From Multifurca ochricompacta (taxonomy: Eukaryota; Basidiomycota; Agaricomycetes; Russulales; Russulaceae), in the NCBI GenBank assembly GCA_022496185.1, contig WTXG01000283.1, positions 1 through 43,878 on the forward strand: a stretch of DNA of 43,878 bases, written 5' to 3'. Shown one piece after another: positions 30,832 to 40,904 of this stretch; within the stretch, counting starts at the first letter, position 1; the number at the start of each line of letters is the position of its first letter. A program made the position numbers and the translations under genes. The notes below the pieces were generated by a model. The model worked only from the letters and a program-made list of their open reading frames with translations. It made no database searches and had not been told where the DNA came from.

Positions 30832-32250
30832 CGACCAAGAAGCACAACGGTTTCCGGCAGCACGAACTTGGGACCACAAAATAGAACTAAAGCCAGATGC
30901 ACCCACTACGCTAGATTGCAAAATCTACCCCCTAGGACCGGGTGAACAGGAAGCACTCAATAAGTTCTTAGATGAGCACCTACAGAAGGGGTACATCACT
31001 GAGTCAAAATCACCCTATGCATCCCCCTTCTTTTTCATAAAGAAAAAGGACGGAAAACTACGCCGGTACAGGACTATCGAAAACTCAATAGCTGGACCAT
31101 CCGCAACACGTACCCCTTCCCCTCATACCTGAGCTCATCGATCGCGTAAGAGGAAGCACTCTATTTACCAAAATGGATGTCCGTTGGGGCTACAATAAGT
31201 ACGAATCATGCCCGAAGATCGTTGGAAAGCGGCGTTCAAAACAAATCGTGGCCTCTACGAGCCTAATGTAATGTTTTTCGGACTAACCAATTCCCCCGCC
31301 ACATTTCAAACTATGATGAACGCGGAATTCCGCGAAGAGTTAGACGAACACGATGCCTCGGAAGAGCCTGGTTTATGGTTTACATGGACGACATTCTAAT
31401 ACATACGGACTCCGACCCCATAAACCACCGATCTAAAGTACACCGAATCCTGGACAAGCTCAATAAACTCGATCTGTATCTTAAGCCGGAAAAGTGTGCG
31501 TTCGAGCAAACACGGATCGAATATCTCGGCTTAATCCTAGAAGACAATCAAGTTCATATGGATCCAGTGAAAGTCGAAGGCATCACGTCCTGGAAAACCC
31601 CAACCACCGTTAAGGAAGTTAGATCATTCCTGGGATTCTGCCAGTTCTATAGACGGTTTATACAAGGATTCAGTAAGATTGCAGCGCCCCTGAATGCTCT
31701 CACGAGTGCAAAGAACCCATGGAAATGGACGACCAACGAGCAGAACGCCTTCGATACCCTAAAACAGCGTGTGACTTCACAACCGGTTCTCGCTCAACCG
31801 GACTTCACAAAACCCTTCATCGTGGATACAGATGCCTCAGGATTCGCAGTCGGAGCAACACTTAGTCAGAAAGACCACGATGGACGACTACACCCCATCG
31901 CGTATCTCTCAAAGACGCTAGACGCTACCCAGAGAAATTGGGATATCTACGATCGAGAATTATTCGCAATTATGGTCGCCTTTCGAACATGGCGCCAATA
32001 TCTTCTGGGGGCCCATGACAAGGTACAAGTCCGTACCGATCATAATAATCTACAATATTTCAAGGAACCGCAAAAACTAAACCGACGCCAAGCACGGTGG
32101 CTTCAAGAACTAGCAGATTTCGACTTCTCCCTCGAACACATCCCCGGCAAACTACACACGGTAGCCGACATGTTGTCGCGTAGACCTGACGCCGAACATG
32201 GCGATAACGACAATGAGGCGATCACTGTGTTACCACCAGCGCTATTTGTC
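30832..32250 (+). pseudogene. Gypsy-4 reverse transcriptase and RNase H
   Basis: The region before RT reads IVPKEYHRHQKVFSDQEAQR, CKIYPLGPGEQEAL and SPYASPFFFIKKKDGKLR. Then three one-base deletions (near 31062, 31118 and 31199) and another frameshift near 31370 break RT. Recognisable blocks are [28 protein letters not shown] and VYMDDILIHTD (the YMDD box at about 31378-31389). RNase H follows intact in frame: FIVDTDASGFAVGATLSQ, WDIYDRELFAIMVAF, VRTDHNNLQYF, giving D, E and D, and VADMLSRRPD. Confidence 0.92.
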
Positions 32251-33224
32251 AAAGTAGCCCGTACCAATAAACTTCCGTTTCCCCAGACTCTGCCCGAACG
32301 ACAAAACATTCTGCACCGACACCATGATCATGTCCTAGCAGGACACCCCGGCATTGATAAGACAATTAGAAAGATTCAACAGGACTACGAAGGTCCAGGA
32401 CTTACGGACTTTGTAGCGAATACATTCGCGGATGTGCTCTATGTCAAGAAAATAAGCCTAAACTGGCGAAGAAAGTCCCGCTTTTCCCACTGGACGTACC
32501 GGCGTCCGCGGGTCCATTCCAATACATTGCCATGGACCTCATCACAGATCTCCCCGTCTCGGGTCGCTACGACGCGGTACTAACTATTGTGGATCAAGGA
32601 TGCTCGAAAGCGGCTAAATTCATTCCATGCTCGAAAGACATCACAGGCGAGGGGATTGCGACACTTTACTACCGACACGTATTCCCGCTATTCGGCGTCC
32701 TGTGACGTATCATTTCAGATCGTGATCCGCGTTTCACTTCTCAATTCTCTCGAGCGCTAGCAACTACCCTCCAGATCCAACAAAACCTATCAACGGCATT
32801 TCACCCTCGCACGGACGGAGCAAGCGAGCGAATGAATTTATGGTTAGAACAATATCTCCGCCTTTGGGTTGGTAACGATCAACACCAATGGGCGGACTTC
32901 CTCCCGCTCGCCGAATACGTCCATAATTCCTGGACACACGATCGAACCAAGTTATCTCCACACGCATTACTTCACGGCGTTTCACTGGATTGGAAGGCAG
33001 AATTATCCGACACGGACGTCCCTCGCCTAGACGACCGCCTAAACAGTCTCCGACACGCCCGCATGCGAGCCGAAGCGGCCTTCCGCTCACACGCTACACG
33101 CCCGTCCTACCCAGAGTTCCCCGTCGGTTCACAGGTTTGGCTCGAGGGTCGACACATCAAGATGCACTTCCCCTCAGCAAAACTCGCCCCGCGCCGATAT
33201 GGCCCGTTCCGAATCTTAGACTGA
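32251..33224 (+). pseudogene. Gypsy-4 integrase
   Basis: The zinc-binding domain begins HRHHDHVLAGHPGIDKTIRK; its cysteines are lost to a frameshift near 32430. The catalytic core reads MDLITDLPVSGRYDAVLTIV (first D), IISDRDPRFTS (second D, after a TGA at 32703-32705), then FHPRTDGASERMNLW (E). The C-terminal part has EYVHNSWTHDRTKLSPHALL and the GPF/Y block KLAPRRYGPFRILD. A TGA at 33222-33224 then stops it. Both TGA codons are compatible with lost CGA. Integrase would join the cDNA to the target. Confidence 0.9.
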
Positions 33225-33565
33225 ATCTCTCCAGTGGCCTATAGATTATCTTTGCCACCCCACATGAAGATCCACAATGTTTTCCATATTGATCTTCTGA
33301 CCTCTTACAAGGAAACAGAGGCACATGGCCCAAATTCTTAAGACCTCCACCTGACATTGTGAACCATGAGGAAGAATATGAAGTGGAAGCCATCTTAGAT
33401 CACAGACTCCATGGGCGTTCTCAGAACTTGCAATTCCTGGTTAGCTGGAAGGGCTATCCCACAAGTGACAACTCCTGGGTAAATAAGGAAGACTGCCACG
33501 CCCCTGAACTTGTGAAACAATACTATTCTTCCTTATCTAGGCGCCAGGGTCGACGCCACTCTTAA
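33225..33565 (+). pseudogene. Gypsy-4 integrase tail and chromodomain
   Basis: After the TGA the frame reads ISPVAYRLSLPPHMKIHNVF and HIDLLTSYKETEAHGP, the standard integrase tail. A frameshift follows. The chromodomain then reads NHEEEYEVEAILDH and LQFLVSWKGYPTSDNSWV, with cage aromatics Y, W and W, and ends at TAA (33563-33565). The domain likely reads a histone methyl mark for target choice. Confidence 0.9.
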
Positions 33566-33635
33566 GGAAGGGGTGTATCTACCCCAACCATCTTGTCCCC
33601 ATTCCTTTTCTTCCCTTCCTCTTCTTCTCTCCTTC

Positions 33636-34840
33636 ATGGCCCGTATAAAACGCCCTGCCCGTCTTACTCAAGAGCGCAAGTTTTATCGCATTACCCCAAG
33701 AATGTCCACCTCTCGGTTCCGCCACCCTCTCACTGGACGAGCACCATCCCCCATCGACGACCCTGAGGTTTTTGAAGCTACCAGGTCTGCCGCCATGGAT
33801 GCTGCCACTAAGGGTGCACTAAGACGACCGCTGGATGCCCCCACACTTCCTCCCACACCAACCTCAACACCCTTTGTTCTATCAGACGATCCAACAACCA
33901 ACCTCACTCAGGCGATAACACTCACTGCTGCAAACCAAACCCTAGAGGATGACATCCGCAACAGAGTGCTACTATTACTGGAGGAAGCCCGCGCTAGACT
34001 ACAGACCTCTGAACCCCCACCTGATGATCCTCATTTTGTCTATCGACCTACGACCCCCACCTTTGCACAACTTCCAGCGGAAGACATTGTCACACAAACA
34101 CAGCACGAAGTCAATGAGCCGGGTTCAGACTATGACTCCCCTGGTTTCCCTTTCCAACGAAATCATGTCCATTCTCCCCGCTTTATCCCACAACAAATAA
34201 TTGATAAAGATGGCCGCCTTGATACTGCTCGCTGGGTTGCCTTTGAATACCGATGCATGGACCCCCGAGTTTACTTCACAATGGGGAAACGTCACCCTAT
34301 CAGCCATGCCCCACTATATGCCACCACCTTCTACCGATTTGCACATGGCCCCAACCCTCTCCTCTCCGCGCGCCAACAACACCTTTTCGATGATAACCAA
34401 TCCTACACTCCTCTGGTTGATGCCGCTCTAGACAACATGCACGATCCTGGTGCCTGGGCCGAGGTCTCTCGCTTTCGCCATGCCACATTCCGCTTGGACG
34501 AGGCCCACCGTAACATTGCCCACTGGAGGCGACAGGCTGACCGAGCCTCTCAGAGTATCCGTGAAGCCACCCATGCCATGTCCCGCACAGATCTCTACTA
34601 CAGAGTCTTCCCCCACCTCACCTACATCCATGCCCCATCTCGCTCCATCCCTCCCACACAGGTTGCTCGCTTTGTACCCGATCCGGAGTTACGTGCAGTC
34701 TTACAAGCTGGAGGACCTGGCAGTCGACACCTCCCTCACCGCCGCCATGCACGCCGCTCACCACCGCGCATCGCTGACCATCCTCAGGTGGACTAAGTTA
34801 CTGTCTGAGGCCAGACAGGGACTTACAAAGGGGGTAATGT
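33636..34840 (+). pseudogene. Gypsy-4 ORF3: env-position protein without zinc knuckles
   Basis: The ATG at 33636 (MARIKRPARLTQERKFY) opens 386 codons to TAA at 34794-34796. A Thr/Pro-rich first half is followed by a domain that aligns with gypsy-3 ORF3: IIDKDGRLDTARWVAFEYR, PISHAPLYATTFYRF, then a helical segment (RLDEAHRNIAHWRRQADRAS). The last 30 codons look out of frame. From about 34700 the next frame reads LAVDTSLTAAMHAAHHRASL and ends KGVM at TGA (34838-34840) on the LTR edge. No signal peptide or membrane segment is visible, so it is not a typical envelope protein. The CCHC knuckles of the gypsy-3 version are absent. Confidence 0.8.
34827..34837 (+). other. Gypsy-4 polypurine tract
   Basis: aaagggggtaa lies directly before the 3' LTR, as expected for the plus-strand primer. 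Confidence 0.75.
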
Positions 34841-35441
34841 GACGATCCTTGTCATAGGCACCAGGGTGGAGAGACATGTGGACAATAACTTTACTTTCTT
34901 TTTTTTTACCTTAACATTTTACACCATGCGCTGACCACCACATGACTCACTTATGAAGGACTTACTTACTCATCTGCTGACTGATTTGCTTACTGAGCCC
35001 ACCCAGTTGCTTACAGATCAGTATCAGAGGGCGCAACCCCTCTTCTTTCTTTATCTCTCTGGGGTATTCTACTGTACAACCATTAGATTACCTAGCACAG
35101 GTTCCAGTAGCTACCAGAGTCGCCTTCATAACATAGCATGTGTATATAAACCCTAGTAACAACTGAACAAAGACCTTAAGTCTGTTCTTCTGTATTCAAT
35201 ACAGGTGCTTGGGAACTCACTTCACTGAACCGAAAGACATTCGACTTGAACCTTCTAAGTTTGCGCCTTAGAAGGACTTCTACCCCAGAACCTTGTGGCA
35301 GGACTTAGTGTCTCTGTTCGACTCCGTCTCGCGCGCGCGCCTCATTGACCAGGCATACTTGACTTGACTTGAAGCTCCTGAAATCTTGCTAGACGACCTC
35401 GAATCCCAGACATTGACACAGCGTTGCACCTAGCTGTGACA
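34838..35441 (+). repeat. Gypsy-4 3' LTR
   Basis: 604 bases, same as 28226-28828 apart from nine instead of eight T in the ctttc-T run near 34900. It is followed by tcaag, the target duplication. Confidence 0.96.
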
Positions 35442-35446
35442 TCAAG

Positions 35447-36082
35447 TCCCTTAGGATGGAGAAAGGAGAACTTGATGCTTATGTCGCAAAGTTCAGGAGC
35501 CTGGCCAATAGGGCCGGCTACGACACCGATGAAGAGGCCACATTGGACCTTTTCTCCCAGGGGTTGCCCAACCCATTAGTGAAAAACATTATCCAGTTCC
35601 ACCACCCTAATGACTGGGACACGTGGGTAGACGCTGCTCGGCGACAGCAGCAGGACTATTTGGACTTCCAAACACGCTTTGGAGTCGACACGAAGAAAGG
35701 AAAAACCCGTGACCAGTGGAAAGCCGCCTTCAGAGTTAAACCCACGCACGCCAGTCAGAGGGATCCAAATGCCATGGATACCTCAGCCGACAGAACCAGA
35801 GCATGGGTTGCACTTACGGAAGATGAAAGGCAGACCCTAATGAAAGAAGGGCGGTGCTTTCGCTGCAAGGCACAAGGGCACATGTCTAGGGAGTGCCCGA
35901 AGAAAGGGGTACAGGCGGCGGAAGCAACTGTTACACCGATCCATAACAACCCACCAACTGTCAACAAAAAGTCACCGACAAAAGAAGAGAAGGCGCAAGA
36001 AATATGGGCAAATATGATGACGGAGAGTGAAGAAGTGTGGGCTATCTTGGTAGAAAAGGCGTTCGCAAAAAAGGATTTTTAA
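35447..36082 (+). pseudogene. Gypsy-3 gag, C-terminal half with zinc knuckle
   Basis: After gypsy-4, gag resumes and is open to TAA at 36080-36082. It reads MEKGELDAYVAKFRSLANRA (ATG at 35456), TLDLFSQGLPNPLVKNIIQF and AARRQQQDYLDFQ, the end of the retrotransposon Gag domain. The zinc knuckle CFRCKAQGHMSREC (35857-35898) binds element RNA. A Lys/Glu-rich tail follows (KSPTKEEKAQEIWANMM). It ends in AFAKKDF at the -1 frameshift site. It is intact but separated from its N-terminal half. Confidence 0.93.
36067..36082 (+). promoter_or_regulatory. Candidate -1 frameshift site at the gypsy-3 gag-pol junction
   Basis: Gag codons are AAA AAG GAT TTT TAA; the pol frame reads GGA TTT TTA. Gypsy-4 has the same GGATTTTTA (30265-30273) with the same -1 relation between frames. 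A second slippery heptamer, A AAA AAG (36067-36073), lies just upstream in gypsy-3 only. The pol frame then meets a TGA at 36109-36111. Confidence 0.55.
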
Positions 36083-37860
36083 TCGGCTCAAACCCTTCGG
36101 CCTGGGCATGAGCATTACATGTAACCTCCGTGTATACTAGTCGCTTCAAATCTTTGAAAATACCAGTACATTTTGAAACCACACAGAGGATGGCCGATCG
36201 TGATATCCTGATCGACTCAGGAGCTACCGACAACTTCATCAGCCTGCGAATGGTGAAAACCATGGGATTGGGAATGCTGGCACTTCCCCAGGAAAAGAAT
36301 ATCTGGAACATTGATGGAACCACCAATCGGGCTGGAAAAATCACACATTATACCGACCTCAACGTCCAAGTAGGAGAAAGGACAAAAGTCATACGCTTCC
36401 TAGTCACCAATCTAGGTGGAGAAGATTTGGTCTTGGGATATCCCTGGCTTGCCGCATTCGAACCAAAGATCAACTGGGGCGATGCGACAATGGACAAGGA
36501 CTCTTACCCTGTGCTCATCACGTCAATAGGGTATGATTACACAGTCCGACACTCCTTGGCACACAAGGCAGAAGTAAACAAAGAGGACCCGGGATATTGT
36601 TTCGTCACCAAAGCATCAGAGCTCGCACAGAAAGCAGTGGAAGGACATACAGAGAAAACATTCGAAGAAGTGGTGCCGGCGGAATACCATCGACATTGGA
36701 AAGTGTTCTCGGAGGAGGAATCGCAACGTTTTCCCCCTACACGACCATGGGACCATGCCATTGACTTCATACCCGACACCCCATCAGCAGTTGATTGTAA
36801 AATTTACCCATTGTCACAGGCAGAACAGACCGCGCTCACGGCATTCCTCGAGGAACATCTTGCAAAGGGGTATATCTGTCCATCGAAATCACCCTACGCG
36901 TCGCCATTCTTCTTCATTAAGAAGAAAGACGGCAAACTTCGACCTGTTCAGGATTACCGACGGATAAACGCCTACACTGTAAAGAATGCCTACCCCTTGC
37001 CACTCATCTCCAAACTTATTGACACCATGAGGAATAAATCTTTGTTTTCCAAAATGGACGTCCGTTGGGGTTACAATAACATTCGGATCAAAGAGGGGGA
37101 CCAGTGCAAGGCGGCCTTTAAGACCAATCAGGGACTCTTTGAACCGAACGTTATGTTCTTTGGCCTTACTAACTCACCTGCCACCTTCCAATCGATGATG
37201 AACCACATATTCCGTGACCTCATTCTTACCGGCGAAGTAGTGGTTTACATGGACGACATACTGGTGGCCACTGAAAACGATCTGACCCATCACCGAGAGC
37301 GAGTACATCAGGTGCTAGATATCCTACACGAACATGATTTATACCTCAAGCCCGCCAAGTGCTCGTTCGAACAATCAAGTGTAGAGTATCTGGGAGTCAT
37401 ATTAGAAGGAGGACAGGTCCGAATGGACCCCGTAAAGGTGCAAGGAATTCAGGAATGGCCAGTACCCACATGTGTCAAGGATGTGCGATCTTTCATTGGG
37501 TTCTGTAACTTCTATCGACATTTTGTCCGAGGCTTCTCAGGAATCGCTCAACCACTAAACGGATTACTGAAGAAAGATGTTCCCTGGCATTGGACAGAAG
37601 AACATCAAATGGCTTTTGAACAGATTCGCGACATTATTGGATCAGAACCAGTCCTGTTACAACCAGATTTACAGAAACCTTTCGAACTTGAGGTTGATGC
37701 ATCCCACTTCGCAAATGGCGCTGTATTGAATCAGCGGGATACGGCGGGACTCCTTCATCCTGTGGCCTTTTACTCAGAGACATTCTCGCTGGCGGAACGG
37801 AATTATGACATCTGGGACAGGGAATTACTGGCCATCATGAAAGCATTGCGACATTGGTGA
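36083..37860 (+). pseudogene. Gypsy-3 pol: protease, RT and start of RNase H
   Basis: The pol frame is open from 36112 to a TGA at 37858-37860. Protease: ILIDSGATDNFI (near 36205-36240) and DLVLGYPWLAAFEPKINW. The linker has [73 protein letters not shown], catalytic VVYMDDILV (YMDD near 37246-37257), LKPAKCSF and FIGFCNFYRHFV. RNase H begins with FELEVDASHFANGAVLNQ and WDRELLAIMKALRHW, giving the first D and the E. The TGA sits where CGA (Arg) is likely. No other break is seen, so this RT is almost intact. Confidence 0.94.
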
Positions 37861-39258
37861 CCCTATCTAGCAGGAACTCCTCATAAGACTATTATTCACA
37901 CCGATCATTCCAATCTACTGTATTGGAAGGAACCCCACAAGATCAGTCGACGAGTTGCTCGCGAAGTCTTAGAATTGGAAGAATACAACTTCGTGCTTAA
38001 ACACATTGCAGGAAGTCGCAACGCACAGGCAGATGCACTGTCACGACGACCAGACCTGAACGATGGCGGGGAGGATAACACTAATATCACAGTACTCCCC
38101 GAAGAGGTCTTCGCAAAGACGGCGGTTGTCAGTCTTCATGATATGGATCTATGGGCCCAAGTGTCCCAAAATATGAATCAGCAGTTATGCGAAGCATGGG
38201 CCGATGCACACAATCTGAAGAAGATTGACGGCCTGTGGTGGAAGGATGGGGATCGGCTCGTTGTCACCGGTGGCGACAACATTAAGAGGGGGGTGATCCA
38301 TTTTCACCACGACCTCCCCTCTGCAGGACATCCTGGCATTGCCAACACTTACGCTCTTGCCAAACGCGACTACTGGTGGCCAAACATGAAAAGAGATGTG
38401 GAGGAGTATGTGAAGGGATGCGCAGACTGCCAGGCCAACAAAGTAAACACGCACCCACAACCACCGGCACCATTCCCAATTACGCCGACGACCTCACAAC
38501 CATTCCAGACTATTGCCATGGATTTCATCATCAAACTCCCCATTTCCAGAGGTTTTGACTCAGTCCTGACCATTACTGATCATGACTGTTCGAAAGCGGC
38601 ATTGTTCATACCCTGCAACGAGTCCATCACAGCAGAAGGAGTGGCCAAACTTTATCTGGATCATGTCTACAGACACTATGGCCTCCCTGAAAAGATCATC
38701 TCAGACCGCGACCCACGCTTCACGTCCGCGTTTGCTAGAGCGCTCTGTAAAACACTGAATATTGCCCAGAACATCTCCACAGCGTATCATCCACAGACAG
38801 ATGGACAGTCGGAAAGAACAAACCAGTGGCTCGAACAGTACCTTCGATTCTGGTGCAACGGACGACAGGATGATTGGGCTGACTGGCTCGCGACAGCAGA
38901 GTTTGCCCACAACTCTTGGCCCAATGGTACCATGAAACACTCCCCGTTCTCGCTCATCATGGGATGGACACCCCGAGCCACATGGACAGGAAAGCCAACG
39001 AATGTCCCTTCGGCCACACAACGTATCGACCAATGGGAGGAGATTAGGAAATCAGCCAATGAAAACCTGTTGAAGGCGCAAAAGACCCTGGCTGAGAAGT
39101 CCACAAGGTTCACACCTTATTGGACCAATGACCTGGTATGGTTGGAAGGGAAGAACATCCACACGTCACACCCAACCGCCAAGTTAGCGCCCCGACATCA
39201 CGGACCCTTCAAGATAACAAGGAAGCTGTCGGATGTGTCATACCAACTCAAACTCCCC
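37861..39258 (+). pseudogene. Gypsy-3 pol: end of RNase H and integrase
   Basis: Same frame after the TGA. RNase H ends with IIHTDHSNLLYW (third catalytic D) and [11 protein letters not shown]. The integrase zinc finger is FHHDLPSAGHPG to CADCQ (38305-38433, HHCC). The core has IAMDFIIKLPISRG (D), IISDRDPRFTSAF (D) and YHPQTDGQSERTNQW (E). The tail has FAHNSWPNGTMKHSPFSLIM and KLAPRHHGPFKITRKLS. It is cut after QLKLP by a solo LTR at 39259. All catalytic residues are present. Confidence 0.95.
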
Positions 39259-40515
39259 TGTTACGCTCAGCGGAGCATTCTGTGCGGCGTGCACGGGTCG
39301 GCGCGGGTCCATTACCTCAGCCATGAGCCTAGCACGATAAGGCTAGACTCTGGGCACTGTTTAGCTTCGGGATCGGTTAAGGTTTGGTGCTATAATCAAG
39401 CACAGAGGGAGACGGGATGAGCCAGCCAAAGGGAGCTAATCCCCTAAGGCTGTTAAGTGGAGACAGGGCCCAGTTGCTGTGCCGGAAATGCACTGAGCAC
39501 ACTGGAGCCCTAGGAGATGGCAAAGGGGTTCAAAGGGAAGGGTACACACCCATTGCCAGAGGCAATGGGGGTCCCTGCAGGGATCTCAAGGATGCAAAAG
39601 AGGGGGAAAAGGCTTCTGATGTATTGGGGTCTAAGATCTCTAGGCTGAAGGCACAAGAGGTCAAATCTAGGGTTGTACAAACTGTCTACAGGGTCTTATA
39701 TACTGTATGGGGATCTGGTTTGTAGCTAATCAGGAACAGGGTCAGAGTCCTTATCATCCAATAGCAGATAAGATGTCAAAGATAGTCCATGATAAGGATA
39801 AGCCTTATCAGAAGCATAATCATGTGGGACAGCCCCACAGGAATCATATCAGTGTGGGAGGATTCCCACCAGGGTCAGGGGTAAATGGGGAGATAACAGG
39901 TCCCACAGGAGTCAGGGTGGATGTGGGAATACTCCCACAGGAATCAGAGAAGCGAATGATAAGCCAGATGGGCCATGTGATCAGAAAGGGTAAATGATCA
40001 GATGAAGATGCTGTGATCAGGGTCAGGGATCACATGGTCCAAAGTCACATGGTCAGGGATCACATGGTCAAGGATCACATGGCCAAGGGTCACATGGCCA
40101 GGAGTCACATGACTGGCAGAGGGTCAAGTACAAGCCAAAGTTGTCTAGTTGTCTGGACTGGTCAGATTGGCAGGGACAATGTCAGGGGTTCCTATGGGTG
40201 TCAAGCACAGGGACAGGGTCAGGAGCAGTGGCCGGGCATAAGCCAAGGCAGCAAGGAAGGGTGGTGTACATCCAACAGTGTAGCAGCTTAACTACCAGCA
40301 GGTTAGGTGTAAATGGCAGCATGGGAGGTCAGTCCTATGAACAATGTCACAGGAATCAGGGTAGGGTCCTGGGCACACAGGCCACAGGCATCAGGAAGGT
40401 CCCAAGGCAGCATACCAAGGGCATAAGGGAGTGGTCCAGAGAAGGGGAAAGTCAAGGATGGTGCAAAGAATAAGGCATGGTGTGCAGGGCCAGGAAAAAG
40501 AGTAGGGTCGTAACA
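39259..40515 (-). mobile_element. Solo LTR (1,257 bases) in gypsy-3 pol
   Basis: It begins tgttacgctc and ends ggtcgtaaca, with duplications tcccc at 39254-39258 and 40516-40520. TATATAA reads on the reverse strand (39696-39702), so the LTR points left. Read that way, it starts TGTTACGACCCTACTC, close to the 909-base solo LTR at 10656. It carries a six-copy 15-base array (40029-40115). The open frames inside (for example 40013-40291) translate the array and are not genes. It is CpG-poor and so probably older than the other LTR inserted at 40983. Confidence 0.9.
40029..40115. repeat. 15-base tandem array with a CACATG core, six copies
   Basis: CACATG starts at 40031, 40046, 40061, 40076, 40091 and 40106, exactly every 15 bases. 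Each copy reads (a/g)tcacatggycarrg with minor changes. In the LTR's own direction the array lies about 330 bases upstream of the TATA box, in U3. Confidence 0.92.
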
Positions 40516-40520
40516 TCCCC

Positions 40521-40823
40521 CCCACATGGCGCATCCACCCAGTCTTCCACACCAAACTGCTTACGCCCTACAAGGAGACACCTCTACATGGAGAAAACTT
40601 CTCGAGACCCCCTCCTGACCTTATCAACGGGGAAGAAGAGTGGGAAGTAGAACAGGTTCTAGACTCGAAACGACAGGGCCGAGGGCGCAAACTGTATTAC
40701 CTGATTAAGTGGAAGGGATTCCCAGCCTCTGACAACTCATGGGAACCAGCCAGAGATATCTTTGCCCCAGTCCTTATCTCGGAGTTCCATGCCCGACATC
40801 CAGAAGCACCCAGGAATAGTTAA
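40521..40823 (+). pseudogene. Gypsy-3 pol C-terminus: chromodomain
   Basis: The frame resumes after the solo LTR with the integrase tail (WRIHPVFHTKLLTPYKETPL). The chromodomain has NGEEEWEVEQVLDS and KLYYLIKWKGFPASDNSWEP, with the three cage aromatics W, W and W, and a short tail HPEAPRNS to TAA at 40821-40823. It is almost identical to the gypsy-2b chromodomain. Apart from the insertion it looks intact. Confidence 0.92.
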
Positions 40824-40904
40824 AAGGGAGCAATCTCAACCCCTAGACGATTTCCCCAGTATATGCCCTCTCAGCAAATTACTACCACTACCGAACTATC
40901 CATC

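Larger units (their letters stand above)
28226..35441 (+). mobile_element. Gypsy-4: chromovirus with ORF3, nested in gypsy-3 gag
   Basis: LTRs at 28226-28828 and 34838-35441 and duplications tcaag at 28221-28225 and 35442-35446 bound 7,216 bases. The order is Gag, protease, RT, RNase H, integrase, chromodomain, ORF3. Pol is related to gypsy-3 but is a different family, with an unrelated LTR. The LTRs look identical except for one T in a T-run, so the insertion is recent. Yet the coding region has several TGA codons and one-base deletions. Confidence 0.96.

Noticed and set aside
33636..34840. ORF3 as a retroviral-type envelope gene
   Set aside because: No signal peptide, furin-like site or membrane helix is visible, and the gypsy-3 homologue has cytoplasmic-type CCHC knuckles.
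40029..40115. Regular repeats, possible CRISPR array
   Set aside because: The period is 15 bases with no spacers, inside a eukaryotic LTR; it is a minisatellite.
40013..40291. Forward ORF with repeated HMV/HMA residues, possible repeat protein
   Set aside because: It is the translation of the 15-base array inside a solo LTR.
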